Notes: generated from the sequence alone by a model not told the origin. Shown: positions 1 to 10,867, numbered from the stretch's first letter. The stretch: 64,000 nucleotides of DNA from Agarivorans sp. TSD2052 (GCF_023238625.1 NZ_CP096670.1:4112001-4176000); one strand, 5' to 3'. Made by a program: numbers and translations.

Positions 1-1427
1 ATGTCTTGCTCACTACTGCCTGAATGGATCATTTCTCTCACTTCATCGTTAACTGGCAATAGCTCATGAATACCGGTTCGGCCGCGATAACCGGTATTAT
101 TACAGTGCTCGCACCCTACCGGCCGATATACCGTTGCGTCTTTGGCAATATCGAGTAACTGATGCTCGCGCTCACTCACCACGTGGGCTTCGCGACACTC
201 TGGGCACAAGGTACGCACTAAACGTTGCGCTAACACAGCTAGCAAGCTCGACGACAATAAGAAAGGTTCAACCCCCATGTCCCGTAAACGCGTGACCGAG
301 CCAATGGCCGTATTGGTATGCAAGGTAGATAATACTAGGTGTCCGGTTAAACTCGCTTGCACCGCAATTTGAGCGGTTTCTAAGTCACGAATTTCACCAA
401 TCATCACGACATCAGGATCTTGGCGTAAAATGGCCCGCAAACCGCGTGCAAAGGTCATATCCACTTTGGTATTAACCTGAGTTTGGCCGATCCCTTCAAT
501 GTTATATTCGATGGGATCTTCTACGGTAAGAATATTGCGGTCTTTACTGTTAATTTCGCTTAAGCCAGCGTACAAGGTGGTACTTTTACCAGAACCGGTT
601 GGGCCGGTTACCAATATAATGCCGTGTGGCTTTTTCAGTAACTCGCTCACCACATCTCGGTGTTTTTCAACCAAGCCTAAATTGGCCAAGTTTAAGCGAG
701 CATTGTTTTTATCTAATAAACGTAAAACCACCCGTTCGCCGTGGCTAGATGGCATGGTTGATACACGCACATCCACCGCGCGCCCAGCGATACGTAATGA
801 GATACGGCCATCTTGAGGGATGCGTTTTTCAGCAATATCTAAACGCGCCATAACCTTAATACGAGACACCAATAAGGCGGCTAGCTTACGGTGAGGGCGT
901 AATATTTCGCGCAATACACCATCAATACGAAAACGAATCACCAAAATAGACTCGAAGGTTTCAATGTGAATATCACTGGCGCCTTCTTTAATCGCTTCAG
1001 CTAACATCGCGTTAATCAACTTAATGATTGGCGCGTCGTCTTCTGACTCCAATAAGTCTTCGTTTTCTGGCAGTTCTTCAGCCAGAGTGTAGAAGTCCAT
1101 ATCGTTGCCGATATCTTCCATCAACTGACGCGCTTGAGAAGAGTCTCGCTGGTAACCTTCGGTGAGGCGTTGCTCAAACTCATCATCAGATAAAGCTTCA
1201 CACTCAAACTCGTGTTGTAACACTCGGCGAATTTCTAACAGCGCATTGAGCTCAAGGCTTGAATTATGGTAAACCCGCCAAGCATTGTGTTGTTTCTCTA
1301 ACATTACGCCATAGGTTTTAGCAAACATATAAGGCAGCTGCCAGCCTTCAATGCCTTCCATATGAGGCGTATCAGACACCAGCGCCTTTTCATCCTCTAG
1401 CGAATTAAGCTCTGCTTCTAAATCCAT
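1..1427 (-). CDS. gspE: Type II secretion ATPase GspE, 3' end beyond window
   Basis: Cytoplasmic hexameric ATPase that powers pseudopilus assembly in type II secretion. Reading the minus strand from the ATG at 1427 gives about 475 residues open to the left edge; the family is about 500, so only the last 25 or so are missing. Visible motifs are Walker [10 protein letters not shown], the Asp box around VEDPIEY, Walker B near VMIGEIRD, and a tetracysteine zinc motif (CPEC ... CEHC). The start overlaps the gspD stop by one base (TAATG), so the two are translationally coupled. It is not a PilB pilus ATPase, because the partners are gspD and gspC. Confidence 0.95.
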   Translation of the reverse strand, partial: MDLEAELNSLEDEKALVSDTPHMEGIEGWQLPYMFAKTYGVMLEKQHNAWRVYHNSSLELNALLEIRRVLQHEFECEALSDDEFEQRLTEGYQRDSSQARQLMEDIGNDMDFYTLAEELPENEDLLESEDDAPIIKLINAMLAEAIKEGASDIHIETFESILVIRFRIDGVLREILRPHRKLAALLVSRIKVMARLDIAEKRIPQDGRISLRIAGRAVDVRVSTMPSSHGERVVLRLLDKNNARLNLANLGLVEKHRDVVSELLKKPHGIILVTGPTGSGKSTTLYAGLSEINSKDRNILTVEDPIEYNIEGIGQTQVNTKVDMTFARGLRAILRQDPDVVMIGEIRDLETAQIAVQASLTGHLVLSTLHTNTAIGSVTRLRDMGVEPFLLSSSLLAVLAQRLVRTLCPECREAHVVSEREHQLLDIAKDATVYRPVGCEHCNNTGYRGRTGIHELLPVNDEVREMIHSGSSEQD

Positions 1428-3526
1428 TACTCAGCACTCACTTGCTTTGGATTAGCGCTTTCTTGTTTGGCGGCTTTGTCAGCTTCTTCTTTCTTTAGGC
1501 GCTCGTTCTTGTCTTTTAAGAAATCGATATATTCTTGAACTTCAGGTGATACGTCTTCTACCGAATTAAACTCAGGCAATACTGGCACCTTAGTTTCAGG
1601 CATTAATGCCACCCCTAACTCTTCACGTAGCAATTGCTGAGCGCGGATTTGGCTATATTTACGCGAACTCACATTTTGCATAGTCACCGAATCGCGAATA
1701 ATGGTCGGACGAATAAAGATCATCAGGTTACGTTTGGTTTTCTTCGAGTTGGTAGACCTGAACAAGTGGCCAAGTACCGGAATATCACCCAGTAATGGTA
1801 CTTTAGATTCACTTTCTTCAATTTGGTCGTCTAATAAACCACCCAAAATGATGGTGTCACCACTGTCAACCAACACTGTGGTTTGTAATTGGCGCTTCGC
1901 AAATACCACGTCTACCGAGGTTTGCCCTTGTACTTTAGACACCTCTTGCTCAATGGTGAGCTGCACGGCATCGCCTTCGTTTATTTGTGGCGTTACTTTT
2001 AACTTAATCCCGACTTCTTTACGGTCAACCGTGGTGAAGGGATTATCGTTACTACTACTAGAGGCAGAGCCGGTTAATACCGGTACTTCTTCACCTACGG
2101 TGAAATAGGCTTCCATGTTATCCATGGTCGTAATAGACGGTGTAGCTAATAAGTTAGAGCGCGAATCATTAGCAGCCGCTTGAATGAGTACGCCCCAGTC
2201 AGCCCCGTAAAAACCAAAGGCCGCACCCGAGATTTTAGCTAAAGAGCTGGCTAAACCAGAAATGTCGCCGGGAGTGTCAGGGTTAACCGTACAGGTTTCG
2301 CCGGTACATACGGTGCTACCTTTGGTTGGCTGAGCATCATAAATACCTGCACCCAACTCACCGATTGAAACACCAGAGTCATTAAACTGAGTACCACCCG
2401 CTTGAGTCGCCCACTGCACGCCCAAACTCACCCCGTCGCCTTCTGCCACTTCAACAATAATCGCTTCTACATGGACTTGCGCGCGGCGAATATCGAGCTG
2501 ATTAATCACCCCTTCTAGCGTGCGCATGTTATCAGGCTGAGCGGTAATCACTAAGGCATTAGTATCTTCGTGAGCTTCAATGGAGAAATTGCCACGAGAG
2601 TTAGACGAGCTGCTTTTTTTAGAGCCTCCTGCAGCCTCAGCGGTCACGGTTTCACTCACCCCTTTTAGCACGTCCACTAAATCAATAGCCTTGGCATACT
2701 TCAAGTAAAATACTCGGGTATTACCGTAGGTTTGTAGTTCGCTGTCTAACTTAGTAACCAAGCGCACAATGCGCGCTCTGGCACTGGGTTCACCTGATAC
2801 CACAATGCTGTTGGTTCGTTCATCGGCCACCACTTTAGGAATTAACAAGCTAGCACTGGCGCCTTTAGCACCAGTATTGGCGGTTAATGAATCCAAAATT
2901 CTCACCAGTTCACCCGCCGATGCAAACTTAAGGCGAATAATATCAACCTCTTGGTCACCTGCTTTATCGACACGGCGAATAATCTCTACCAAGCGGTTTA
3001 CCACCGCAGCGCGCCCCGTTAGCATAATCACATTTGAAGGGTCGTAGTGAACCACGTTGCCGCCACCGGCATTATCGTTAAGTTGACGTAACAGAGGCGC
3101 CAGCTCTCTTACTGATACATTTTTCACTGCTACCACACGAGTGACCATTTCATCGCCCGTGGCTTGGTCATCGCGATCCACAACCGGAATCGCGCCCGCT
3201 TTAGCGTCTTTAGCTCTTACCACCTTTGACACACCATTTGGCATATCAATCACAGCAAAGCCATATACATCTAATACGCTTAAGAAAAATTGGTAGTACT
3301 GCTCTTCGGTGAGTAGGTCATAGCTTCGCACGTTAACTTTGCCACGAACCGCGGGGTCAACAATGATGGTTTTATTAAGATTACGCCCTACCGTAGTAAT
3401 TAATTCATTGATATCGGCATCCTTAAAATTTGCCGAAAATTCAGTGGCACCTACCACCCCACATAGGCCTAATCCAATTAGACCCACCAGGGCGCGGCGA
3501 ACAAAGCGTAACGCTTGCAACTTCAT
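1427..3526 (-). CDS. gspD: Type II secretion outer-membrane secretin GspD
   Basis: Forms the multimeric outer-membrane channel of type II secretion. An ATG at 3589 would add 21 unlikely residues and overlap gspC; the ATG at 3526 is preferred because it has GGAGAG upstream and opens directly into a signal peptide (basic [11 protein letters not shown], then a hydrophobic stretch ending GVVGA). The 699 residues contain the N0-N3 periplasmic domains, with N0 starting at the [10 protein letters not shown] region. The C-terminal secretin domain contains VPVLTG and the closing [10 protein letters not shown] segment. A charged Lys/Glu-rich tail follows, of the kind that can bind a pilotin. It lies 19 bases after gspC, in one operon. 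Confidence 0.96.
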   Translation of the reverse strand: MKLQALRFVRRALVGLIGLGLCGVVGATEFSANFKDADINELITTVGRNLNKTIIVDPAVRGKVNVRSYDLLTEEQYYQFFLSVLDVYGFAVIDMPNGVSKVVRAKDAKAGAIPVVDRDDQATGDEMVTRVVAVKNVSVRELAPLLRQLNDNAGGGNVVHYDPSNVIMLTGRAAVVNRLVEIIRRVDKAGDQEVDIIRLKFASAGELVRILDSLTANTGAKGASASLLIPKVVADERTNSIVVSGEPSARARIVRLVTKLDSELQTYGNTRVFYLKYAKAIDLVDVLKGVSETVTAEAAGGSKKSSSSNSRGNFSIEAHEDTNALVITAQPDNMRTLEGVINQLDIRRAQVHVEAIIVEVAEGDGVSLGVQWATQAGGTQFNDSGVSIGELGAGIYDAQPTKGSTVCTGETCTVNPDTPGDISGLASSLAKISGAAFGFYGADWGVLIQAAANDSRSNLLATPSITTMDNMEAYFTVGEEVPVLTGSASSSSNDNPFTTVDRKEVGIKLKVTPQINEGDAVQLTIEQEVSKVQGQTSVDVVFAKRQLQTTVLVDSGDTIILGGLLDDQIEESESKVPLLGDIPVLGHLFRSTNSKKTKRNLMIFIRPTIIRDSVTMQNVSSRKYSQIRAQQLLREELGVALMPETKVPVLPEFNSVEDVSPEVQEYIDFLKDKNERLKKEEADKAAKQESANPKQVSAE

Positions 3527-3545
3527 GTAAAAAACTCTCCGGTAC

Positions 3546-4436
3546 TTATTCATCAGGCAGGCTAAAAAACACATCCTGCAATTGGCCATTGCGCTCTACA
3601 GTCACGGTAATATCCGTTAACTCGGCCATTTCTTGCATTACTTGCATTGCTTGCGCGTTGTCGCGCAAGTCGTATCCATTTAAGGCCACCGCTAAATCAT
3701 TAGCTTTAAGGCCTACTTGTTTAAATAAACCCGCATTTTTCCCTGGGTTTACTCGATATCCAGTTAGGGTTCCATCTTTACGCACTGGTGAAATTCGAAT
3801 GTAATCAGTCAACTTTGATGGATCGTTCAAAACTTCTTTAACATTTACCTTACTAGAGGCCACTGCAGACTTTGATTTAGCACTGGTCTTTTTACGATTA
3901 TTACTGGCAGAACTCGACTTTGACGATTTGTCGTCAGGATCCAGTAACAAGCTTTCATAAACACCTCGATGCAACAAAATAATACGATCTATTTGAATCT
4001 CTTTTATGACCGCTTTAGTGCCATTAATAGATTCTTCTACACCGTAAGTTTGTTGCTTACCTTTGTGTTCAACAATGGCTAAGGCTTTAGATTGGTCGCT
4101 ACTTGCCACTAAACCAGAAAGGGTCAGTTTAAGCGATGTTTTTGGCGCTTCAGTGGTAGATGTTGTAGCAACAGATTTGGCTTGCGGCTTGGCTTGATAC
4201 TCACCAAACAAGTTCAGCGCCGTTAAACGACTCAAATCAACTTGAGCACTACTTTTTACTGCATTTACTTGCTGGGGCACCCAACTAAAAGACTGAGACT
4301 TACTTGGAATAAGTAACCAAGTAATGTTAGCGAGTTGGTAAGCCGCTAGGCATAGCAGCAATAAGGTAATTAATGCGCTACTTTTAGGTGACGACAGATA
4401 ATGCGCGCACTGAGTAGAAAAAGATTTAATATCCAT
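3546..4436 (-). CDS. gspC: Type II secretion inner-membrane protein GspC
   Basis: Bitopic inner-membrane protein that links the inner-membrane platform to the secretin and helps choose substrates. The 296 residues show one N-terminal transmembrane segment (about 20-42) and a homology region (about 65-160). A Ser/Lys-rich low-complexity linker (about 167-196) follows, then a C-terminal PDZ-like domain (about 205-296, containing VGLKANDLAVALNG). It is the first gene visible in the gsp operon, transcribed away from hslR. The 256-base gap to hslR must contain both divergent promoters. Confidence 0.94.
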   Translation of the reverse strand: MDIKSFSTQCAHYLSSPKSSALITLLLLCLAAYQLANITWLLIPSKSQSFSWVPQQVNAVKSSAQVDLSRLTALNLFGEYQAKPQAKSVATTSTTEAPKTSLKLTLSGLVASSDQSKALAIVEHKGKQQTYGVEESINGTKAVIKEIQIDRIILLHRGVYESLLLDPDDKSSKSSSASNNRKKTSAKSKSAVASSKVNVKEVLNDPSKLTDYIRISPVRKDGTLTGYRVNPGKNAGLFKQVGLKANDLAVALNGYDLRDNAQAMQVMQEMAELTDITVTVERNGQLQDVFFSLPDE

Positions 4437-4692
4437 TTATTAGCTATAATACAACTGACATCGTTGACCGAATATCGATTATCCTTATTGGTATGTCTGG
4501 CAACCCGCCAAATATAGATGCAGTTCATTCTAAAGAGAGTTGCACGCAGAACAAGTACTATAGATAGAAAAATTGCGATTCTTTACACTTTTGTGGTTTC
4601 TCTACAATTTCACACATTTAATTTGAACATCGCGCGCCTCTATAAAGCTGATATAATTTAACAGTTAATACATAAACCAGCTAAGACTTCGA

Positions 4693-5088
4693 ATGAAATC
4701 TCAAATTACTAACATTCAGCAACCACGTATAGATAAGTGGTTATGGGCGGCACGTTTTTATAAAACGCGAGGCTTAGCACGCGACATGGTGATGGGCGGT
4801 AAAGTTCACTACAATCAGCAGCGCTGTAAACCGAGTCGAACTGTAGAAGTTGGCGCTACCATTAGCCTTTGGCAAGGGCAGCAACAAATCGAAATTATTG
4901 TTCAGCAAGTCAGTGATAAACGCGGCCCCGCGCCACAAGCTCAGTTACTTTATCAAGAGACTGAACAAAGCGTTAAAAAGCGTGAAGAATTTGCCATGCA
5001 AAGAAAGCTCATGGCACAAAACACTAGCCCCGAACGTCGACCAGATAAAAAACAACGTCGGCAAATTATTCAGTTTAAACAAAAATAG
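4693..5088 (+). CDS. hslR: Ribosome-associated heat shock protein Hsp15
   Basis: Binds 50S subunits that carry a stalled peptidyl-tRNA and helps recycle them. The 131 residues match family length. An S4 RNA-binding domain is visible at about 10-70 (RIDKWLWAARFYKTR, then a GGKV turn). The C-terminal tail is strongly basic (RRPDKKQRRQ), as expected for rRNA contact. hslO begins 12 bases after the stop, the usual hslR-hslO operon of gammaproteobacteria. The start ATG at 4693 gives a natural N terminus. Confidence 0.95.
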   Translation: MKSQITNIQQPRIDKWLWAARFYKTRGLARDMVMGGKVHYNQQRCKPSRTVEVGATISLWQGQQQIEIIVQQVSDKRGPAPQAQLLYQETEQSVKKREEFAMQRKLMAQNTSPERRPDKKQRRQIIQFKQK

Positions 5089-5100
5089 TCAGGTCTAAAC

Positions 5101-5982
5101 ATGAAGCAAGACATACTCAACCGTTATACCTTTGAAGAATACAACTTGCGTGGCGAATTGGTGCAGCTGCAGCAAAGCTACCAAGAAATCATCGAACAGC
5201 AAAACTATCCAGTGCCAGTGCAATCACTGCTAGGGGAATTGCTCGCCGCCACTTGCTTGTTAACCGCCACCTTGAAATTTGAAGGTGATATAACGGTGCA
5301 GTTACAAGGCGATGGGCCATTAAAGGTGATAGCGGTAAGTGGTACAGACCAGCAACAGATGCGCGGTATTGCACGCTATGACGGGGCCATAGACCCAGAA
5401 ATCAGCTTTGCCGAGTTAGTGGGTAAGGGACACATCGTGATTACGATAAGCCCTACTCAAGGAGAGCGCTACCAAGGCATTGTAAACATTGAGCCAGAAG
5501 GGGTTGCCGCCAGTATCGAAAGCTACTTTCAGCAATCTGAACAGCTAAATACGCGTATTTGGTTATTTACCGGCATGTTTGACGGTCGCCCACATGCTAG
5601 CGGCTTATTCTTACAAGCGTTACCGGGCAGTGAACAACAAGACAGTGAGCACTTCGAGCTGATCAACACCTTAAGTAGCACCACGACAGCCCAAGAAAGC
5701 TTTGAGCTAGACGCCGAGCAATTATTGTATCGCTTATACCATGAGCACCAAGTTCGCTTATATGAGCCGCAAGACGTGTGCTTTAAGTGCAGCTGCTCCA
5801 AAGAGCGCTGTGAAACAGCATTAAGCAATATTGACCACAAAGAATTACTCGAAATTTGCCATGAACGCGGTCACATTTCGATGCATTGTGACTACTGTGG
5901 ACATGACTACAAATTTAACGAAGCCGACGTTGAAAACATTTTCACGCGCAATATATCGACAAACCCTGCCAAAATTCATTAG
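5101..5982 (+). CDS. hslO: Redox-regulated chaperone Hsp33
   Basis: Cytoplasmic holdase chaperone activated by oxidation. The 293 residues have the N-terminal substrate-binding core and a C-terminal zinc switch. The four zinc cysteines are in CSC (C230, C232) and CDYC (C263, C266), the family spacing. In the reduced state they bind zinc; under hypochlorous or peroxide stress they form disulfides and expose the client-binding surface. Cotranscribed with hslR; followed by a GC-rich hairpin before pckA. Confidence 0.96.
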   Translation: MKQDILNRYTFEEYNLRGELVQLQQSYQEIIEQQNYPVPVQSLLGELLAATCLLTATLKFEGDITVQLQGDGPLKVIAVSGTDQQQMRGIARYDGAIDPEISFAELVGKGHIVITISPTQGERYQGIVNIEPEGVAASIESYFQQSEQLNTRIWLFTGMFDGRPHASGLFLQALPGSEQQDSEHFELINTLSSTTTAQESFELDAEQLLYRLYHEHQVRLYEPQDVCFKCSCSKERCETALSNIDHKELLEICHERGHISMHCDYCGHDYKFNEADVENIFTRNISTNPAKIH

Positions 5983-5991
5983 ACTGAGCTA

Positions 5992-6019
5992 AGGAAATGC
6001 GGTGTCAATCGCATTTCCT
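5992..6019 (+). terminator. Hairpin after hslO
   Basis: A 10-base perfect inverted repeat (AGGAAATGCG at 5992-6001 and its complement at 6010-6019) with an 8-base loop, starting 9 bases after the hslO stop. There is no T-tract directly after it, so it may be a weak or Rho-assisted terminator or an mRNA 3' end stabiliser. Confidence 0.5.
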
Positions 6020-6160
6020 GATTAGAACCACAATAACCATAAAAAAAGTGCTGGTAATTTGACCCCCCTCTCTTTTTAGCACCTCTAAAGGGATAGAATC
6101 AAAGCCAACACCAATAAAAATATAATATAAATCTTACCTCTCTACCTACAGGAGACTGCT

Positions 6161-7786
6161 ATGCTTGACGTTGCAGAAAAAGATCAGGTTATCGACCTGG
6201 CTCAATACGGCATCAAAGACGTGTCGGACGTGGTGTACAACCCCTCATACGAAGAACTATTCAAAGAAGAAACCCGCCCCGAACTCACTGGTTATGAAAA
6301 AGGAATTGTAACCAAATCAGGTGCTGTTGCGGTTGATACCGGTATCTTTACCGGACGTTCCCCCAAAGATAAATACATCGTTTTAGATGACGCGACCCGC
6401 GACAACATGTGGTGGACCAGTGAACAAGCTAAAAACGATAACAAACCGATTGATCCCTCGGTATGGGTCGAGCTCAAAAAAACCGTGACCGACCAGTTGT
6501 CGGGTAAACGTTTATTTGTTGTCGATACCTTCTGTGGGGCCAACCCAGACACTCGACTAAAAGTGCGTTTTATTGTTGAAGTCGCGTGGCAAGCTCACTT
6601 TGTTACCAATATGTTCATCCGCCCCACAGCGGAAGAGTTAGTTGACTACGAACCAGACTTCGTAGTGATGAACGGCTCTAAAACCACCAATAAAAACTGG
6701 CAAAAACAAGGCCTTAACTCTGAAAACTTTACCGTTTTCAATATGACCGAAAAAATGCAAGTCATTGGTGGCACATGGTACGGCGGCGAAATGAAGAAAG
6801 GTATGTTCGCCATGATGAACTACTACCTACCGCTAAATGATATCGCTTCAATGCACTGTTCTGCCAACGTAGGCGCAGATGGCGACACCGCCATTTTCTT
6901 TGGCCTATCAGGCACCGGTAAAACCACCTTATCTACGGATGCTAAGCGCCAATTAATTGGTGATGATGAGCACGGTTGGGATGACGAAGGGGTATTTAAC
7001 TTTGAAGGCGGCTGTTACGCCAAAACCATCAAGTTAAGTAAAGAAGCCGAGCCCGACATTTACAAGGCGATTAAACGCGACGCGTTATTAGAAAATGTTA
7101 CGGTGCGTAACGATGCTAGTGTTGATTATGACGATGGGTCTAAAACCGAGAACACCCGTGTTTCTTACCCGATTGATCATATTGAAAACATCGTTAAACC
7201 TGTGTCTAAAGCAGGTCACGCTAAGAAAGTCATTTTCTTAACCGCTGATGCCTTTGGTGTACTTCCACCAGTGGCGAAGTTAACGCCAGAGCAAACCAAG
7301 TACCACTTTTTGTCTGGCTTTACCGCCAAACTCGCCGGTACTGAACGTGGCATTACTGAACCCACCCCCACCTTCTCTGCATGTTTTGGTGCCGCGTTCT
7401 TAACGCTACACCCAACCAAGTATGCTGAAGTGCTAGTAAAACGCATGGAAGCAGCAGGGGCAGAAGCCTACTTGGTTAACACCGGTTGGAACGGCACAGG
7501 TAAACGTATTTCAATTCAAGATACACGCGCGATTATTGACGCCATTTTAGATGGCTCAATTGAGCAGCAAGAAACGAAAATCTTGCCAGTGTTTAATCTA
7601 GAAGTGCCTACTTCCTTACCCGGTGCAGACAGTGACATCTTAGATCCTCGTGATACTTACCAAGATCCACTGCAGTGGGAAAGCAAAGCCGATGATTTAG
7701 CCAATCGCTTTATCAAAAACTTTGCCAAATACACTGACAACGCAGAAGGTAAAGCCTTAGTGGCAGCAGGCCCTCAGCTAGACTGA
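6161..7786 (+). CDS. pckA: ATP-dependent phosphoenolpyruvate carboxykinase
   Basis: Converts oxaloacetate and ATP to PEP, CO2 and ADP, the first committed step of gluconeogenesis in the cytoplasm. 541 residues, full family length. The kinase P-loop GLSGTGKTT starts at residue 248, and the metal/substrate motif around [11 protein letters not shown] follows. The start ATG follows an AGGAG ribosome binding site. It is monocistronic, with a 178-base leader from hslO and a strong terminator downstream. The gene makes sense for a bacterium that lives on organic acids and needs sugar precursors for the adjacent polysaccharide cluster. Confidence 0.97.
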   Translation: MLDVAEKDQVIDLAQYGIKDVSDVVYNPSYEELFKEETRPELTGYEKGIVTKSGAVAVDTGIFTGRSPKDKYIVLDDATRDNMWWTSEQAKNDNKPIDPSVWVELKKTVTDQLSGKRLFVVDTFCGANPDTRLKVRFIVEVAWQAHFVTNMFIRPTAEELVDYEPDFVVMNGSKTTNKNWQKQGLNSENFTVFNMTEKMQVIGGTWYGGEMKKGMFAMMNYYLPLNDIASMHCSANVGADGDTAIFFGLSGTGKTTLSTDAKRQLIGDDEHGWDDEGVFNFEGGCYAKTIKLSKEAEPDIYKAIKRDALLENVTVRNDASVDYDDGSKTENTRVSYPIDHIENIVKPVSKAGHAKKVIFLTADAFGVLPPVAKLTPEQTKYHFLSGFTAKLAGTERGITEPTPTFSACFGAAFLTLHPTKYAEVLVKRMEAAGAEAYLVNTGWNGTGKRISIQDTRAIIDAILDGSIEQQETKILPVFNLEVPTSLPGADSDILDPRDTYQDPLQWESKADDLANRFIKNFAKYTDNAEGKALVAAGPQLD

Positions 7787-7815
7787 TAAATATACAATAA
7801 AACAGTAAGTTATAA

Positions 7816-7849
7816 ATGCCAGTGGGATAATACCCATTGGCATTTTTTT
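7816..7849 (+). terminator. Rho-independent terminator of pckA
   Basis: An 11-base stem (ATGCCAGTGGG with CCCATTGGCAT, one G-U pair) with a 6-base loop, followed by a run of seven T residues, 30 bases after the pckA stop. Confidence 0.9.
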
Positions 7850-7904
7850 ATCCACTAAACCACATGGCGTTATAAGCGGTAAACTGCGAGCGATATAGCG
7901 AGAC

Positions 7905-7937
7905 AAAAAAAAGGCTAGCAACTGCTAGCCTCTTTTT
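7905..7937 (-). terminator. Terminator, mainly for the small secreted peptide gene
   Basis: GGCTAGC and GCTAGCC pair around a short loop. The minus-strand side is followed by eight T residues and the plus side by five, so it can act in both directions. It lies 26 bases past the stop of the minus-strand small gene. Confidence 0.85.
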
Positions 7938-7962
7938 ACAATAACCTTACTGGCTAATGTGC

Positions 7963-8193
7963 TTAGCTCGGTGAAGCGAATATTGTACCACCACCGCCAG
8001 AACCACTTCCGCCACTGCCTACTCCAGGAGCTGGTGGAGGTGGTGGAGGCGGTAATAACAAGCCCGCAGGAGCGCTAAGACCCGCAGGGAAAAAAGGTGC
8101 AGGTAGGTCAGCAGCCATTGTCATACTCGCCAGCGCCATTTGCCCAGCCGAGAGTAAAATTAGTACCCACTTTGTTAACCGTTTTTGCCTCAT
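7963..8193 (-). CDS. Small secreted proline/glycine-rich peptide, unknown function
   Basis: A 76-residue product not recognised as a known family. The start at 8193 is chosen because an AAGGAGG site lies just upstream; an ATG at 8253 would only add residues before the signal. Residues 1-28 look like a signal peptide (MRQKRLTKW, then a hydrophobic stretch and a likely cut after MTMAA). The mature part is only about 48 residues: an Ala/Leu/Pro segment, a run of seven prolines, then a Gly/Ser stretch ending in TIFASPS. It has its own terminator. It lies between pckA and the exopolysaccharide cluster and shares the strand of the latter. The excellent ribosome binding site makes a real gene likely. 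Confidence 0.7.
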   Translation of the reverse strand: MRQKRLTKWVLILLSAGQMALASMTMAADLPAPFFPAGLSAPAGLLLPPPPPPPAPGVGSGGSGSGGGGTIFASPS

Positions 8194-8659
8194 AAGTCCT
8201 CCTTGAACTACCGTGGCATAAGTAAAATTATATGTATTGTTGCTAAAGCACACCCACCGACAAATGGAATAATGCCAACTTCAACACAAAATCAAACTTG
8301 CATTTGTTACTGCTCATAATATATGCAAATAAAGAACCAACTATACAAACCCAATAAAAACAACAAGTTAAAAAAACGTCAAATCTATTTATGTGAGCCA
8401 TGTAAAATATTTCGACATCTATTTTTGGTCTTAAAGCTCAGCCGCTACGCCCCCCTTCTACAACATCAAGCAATCGCAGCACAATCACTTAATAATAAGC
8501 CACTCAATAGCACTTTTACACACATAAACACTAGTAAATGGACCATTTCACGCATTTAAGACTTTAAGGCGATTATGTATAAATTTCTGTCTCGCAAAAC
8601 AGCTAAGGTTATTACGGTGCAACTACTCACCAATATTGCACACCCAAGGTAAACACCCG
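8194..8659. other. AT-rich intergenic region
   Basis: 466 bases between the small secreted peptide and the last gene of the exopolysaccharide operon. A 78-codon frame exists on the plus strand (8323-8559), but it has no ribosome binding site and a composition like noncoding DNA. The right part should hold the 3' end of the long minus-strand transcript, yet no clear terminator hairpin is visible. The left part must hold the small gene's promoter. Confidence 0.6.
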
Positions 8660-10066
8660 CTAATACTTATCGGGTACGTAGCCTTTTCTGGGCATTTTTG
8701 CTGCAACCATAGCCAAGCATAAAATAATAATAAAGCTGGCGGCATTGGCTGGCGCCTGTAAGTTAAAATCAACGCTAATATGAATTAGCATACCAATAAT
8801 TGCCATTGCACAACCCAGTGAGGTTGCGCGTAATAAAGGGTCTCGTCGTTTACGCATTGCCAGCGTCGCTTGAACTAACACCCACAGTACTGCCCCGCCC
8901 AATATTAGGGTTGCAAGTAACCCTGACTCAATCACAAACTGCAAATAGTCATTATGGGCATGATCATAAAAACGGTTTAAAGGTTCGGGCGCATAGTTTT
9001 GGAAGATGGTGTAAAAGCTTCCTGCTCCTGAACCAGTCATATAAAAATCTTCTACAATAGGCCATGACCACCCCACTATGTCTGCTCGGCCTTCTTCTAC
9101 TAAAACCGTTGCACTTAGGCGCTCTCTCACTTGGTCTAGCCCAAAAAAGGAACTCACGATTACCACATCAATCAGCAACACGCTAGAAAACAACAGAGTT
9201 AACGAACGTGGCCGCTGGCGAAATAGCAACAAGGCCATCACCGCGCCCAATATAGTAATAGCAAAAAATGCACTGTTCCCCATGCGTGAGTGAGACATCA
9301 CCAAACCAATCACCATAATGATCATGCACAGCCTTACCAGCATTTTACCGCTTAATAAAGCCTCAATAATTTGCTGAATACGATGACGCCAACTGCTTGC
9401 ACTTGTGGCGTTAAGATCTGCCACCACTAAGGCCAAGCCCATGCTTAAACACAAGATGAGATAGTTAGCAAAATGGTTTTTATAGACAAATGAACCGGTG
9501 GCATTTCCGCCCACCGCCATATCAAAAATCGGTGAGTGAGTAATATTACTCAAAATCAGTAACGAGCCATAAAAAGCCTGAAAAGTACCACTAATAACAA
9601 AGGCCAACATCACCATGCGAATTCGATCTGGATGATTAAACAACAAACAAGCATTTATCGCTAACAGCAAATAGCTACAGCCTTTCACCAGATTAACAAT
9701 TGTTTGATTGGGGTCTAAAGAAATAGGGTAATGACTTGAGCCGGGTATGCCCAACAAACGAAAATTTAATGCTGCTTCGCTTAACCAAGTTAACACCCCC
9801 TGCGATAAGGGCACTAACTGAATAACCGTAAATAGCTGAAAAAGCAGTAAGCCAAACAGTAAAATTCGGCAAGCTTTTAGCCACTGCCAAGGGATCCCGC
9901 CTCTACAGCAGTAAACCAGCATTAAAGACTGAGTTGCTATTAGCACTTCCATAATAGACCAGGCCCAAGGCCTATTGCTGGCTAGGGGGATGGGCAGCCA
10001 AACGATTAAAAATAACATTAAGCCAAACGCTGTACGCTCAACTCTAGGCGATGAAAGTTCCATCAT
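8660..10066 (-). CDS. O-antigen ligase/polymerase family membrane protein (Wzy_C type)
   Basis: A 468-residue polytopic protein with about 10-12 hydrophobic segments and the large periplasmic loop and late-sequence motif of the O-antigen ligase/Wzy_C family (AHNDYLQFVIESG at about 345-357). Members either polymerise repeat units or transfer polysaccharide to an acceptor. It is the last gene of the exopolysaccharide operon, 3 bases after the CpsB-type phosphatase. A second, sequence-unrelated polymerase candidate exists at 21470-22684, so the division of labour (polymerase versus ligase) cannot be assigned from sequence. Confidence 0.82.
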   Translation of the reverse strand: MMELSSPRVERTAFGLMLFLIVWLPIPLASNRPWAWSIMEVLIATQSLMLVYCCRGGIPWQWLKACRILLFGLLLFQLFTVIQLVPLSQGVLTWLSEAALNFRLLGIPGSSHYPISLDPNQTIVNLVKGCSYLLLAINACLLFNHPDRIRMVMLAFVISGTFQAFYGSLLILSNITHSPIFDMAVGGNATGSFVYKNHFANYLILCLSMGLALVVADLNATSASSWRHRIQQIIEALLSGKMLVRLCMIIMVIGLVMSHSRMGNSAFFAITILGAVMALLLFRQRPRSLTLLFSSVLLIDVVIVSSFFGLDQVRERLSATVLVEEGRADIVGWSWPIVEDFYMTGSGAGSFYTIFQNYAPEPLNRFYDHAHNDYLQFVIESGLLATLILGGAVLWVLVQATLAMRKRRDPLLRATSLGCAMAIIGMLIHISVDFNLQAPANAASFIIILCLAMVAAKMPRKGYVPDKY

Positions 10067-10069
10067 ATT

Positions 10070-10867
10070 TTAGGCTTCCTTGTCTACATTTAGGCGTTCG
10101 CGTTGACCATTAACCGCCGTTAAGGTTGGTTCCATTCTTCCTGAACAACTAGCGGCAATAGTGCCGGGGGTATCAACAAATAGGCGTTGGGCTCGCGGCT
10201 CACCCGCAAGCGCCTGTACCTTAGCAAAGGCCTTGCTTAAATCGGGGCTACGCTTTTCCATACCATGGCAATCACTGGCCACTACATCGATTAAGTCTTG
10301 TTGTAGCATGTGCTCACTCACTTGTTGCGCTTGCTCGCGAAACTCCCCCAGCAAAGCGCCGGCAGTGACCTGAAATAAACACCCTAAACGTCGCCATTGT
10401 TGCAGCAAGTATTGTTCTTTCCATATCCCGCGATTTCTTTCAGGGTGGGCAATCAAAGGGGTAATGTTTCGCGCGGTGAGCCACTTTATTAGGCTATTAA
10501 GGCCTTGCGGCACATGACCATGTGGCAACTCTAGCAACAACACATCTTTATCTTGGTAGCGACCTAACAAAGGCAATTTATTTTGACCGTGCCACAACAT
10601 AATCTCAGGGCTAAGGTGCACCTCGGCCGCATGATAAATACGCAAGGGCATATTGCGCTGCTGCAGCGCATTCATCAGCGTAAGATAGCTACGCTCTATG
10701 GTTTCAGCGGTGTTATCAAATATTCCGGGCAATATATGCGGAGTAGCCAGCATTACCTGAGTGCCACAGCTTATCGCCTTGTCTAACATCGCCAAGCTTT
10801 GGGCTAGATCTTTTGCCCCATCATCAATGCCAGGCAAAATATGACAGTGAATATCAACGAACCCCAT
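10070..10867 (-). CDS. PHP-type protein tyrosine phosphatase, CpsB/Wzb functional analogue
   Basis: A 265-residue metal-dependent phosphatase of the CpsB/YwqE family, predicted to dephosphorylate the Wzc-like tyrosine kinase at 25849-28143. The polymerase and histidinol phosphatase (PHP) metal motifs are visible: DIHCHILPGIDDGAKD at residues 5-20, ATPH, HPERN and DCHG. No low-molecular-weight phosphatase (Wzb) is present in the cluster, so this protein probably takes that role. It overlaps the VanZ gene by 14 bases. Confidence 0.88.
   Translation of the reverse strand: MGFVDIHCHILPGIDDGAKDLAQSLAMLDKAISCGTQVMLATPHILPGIFDNTAETIERSYLTLMNALQQRNMPLRIYHAAEVHLSPEIMLWHGQNKLPLLGRYQDKDVLLLELPHGHVPQGLNSLIKWLTARNITPLIAHPERNRGIWKEQYLLQQWRRLGCLFQVTAGALLGEFREQAQQVSEHMLQQDLIDVVASDCHGMEKRSPDLSKAFAKVQALAGEPRAQRLFVDTPGTIAASCSGRMEPTLTAVNGQRERLNVDKEA

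Noticed and set aside
1427-3589. Longer GspD start at 3589
   Set aside because: Would overlap gspC and hide the signal peptide; the ATG at 3526 has GGAGAG and opens into a normal signal peptide.
4622-4660. Possible heat-shock (sigma 32) promoter upstream of hslR
   Set aside because: Only a TTTGAAC half is seen; the second half does not match and the spacing is not right.
8323-8559. 78-codon plus-strand frame in the gap left of the exopolysaccharide operon
   Set aside because: No ribosome binding site, noncoding composition, no recognisable motif.
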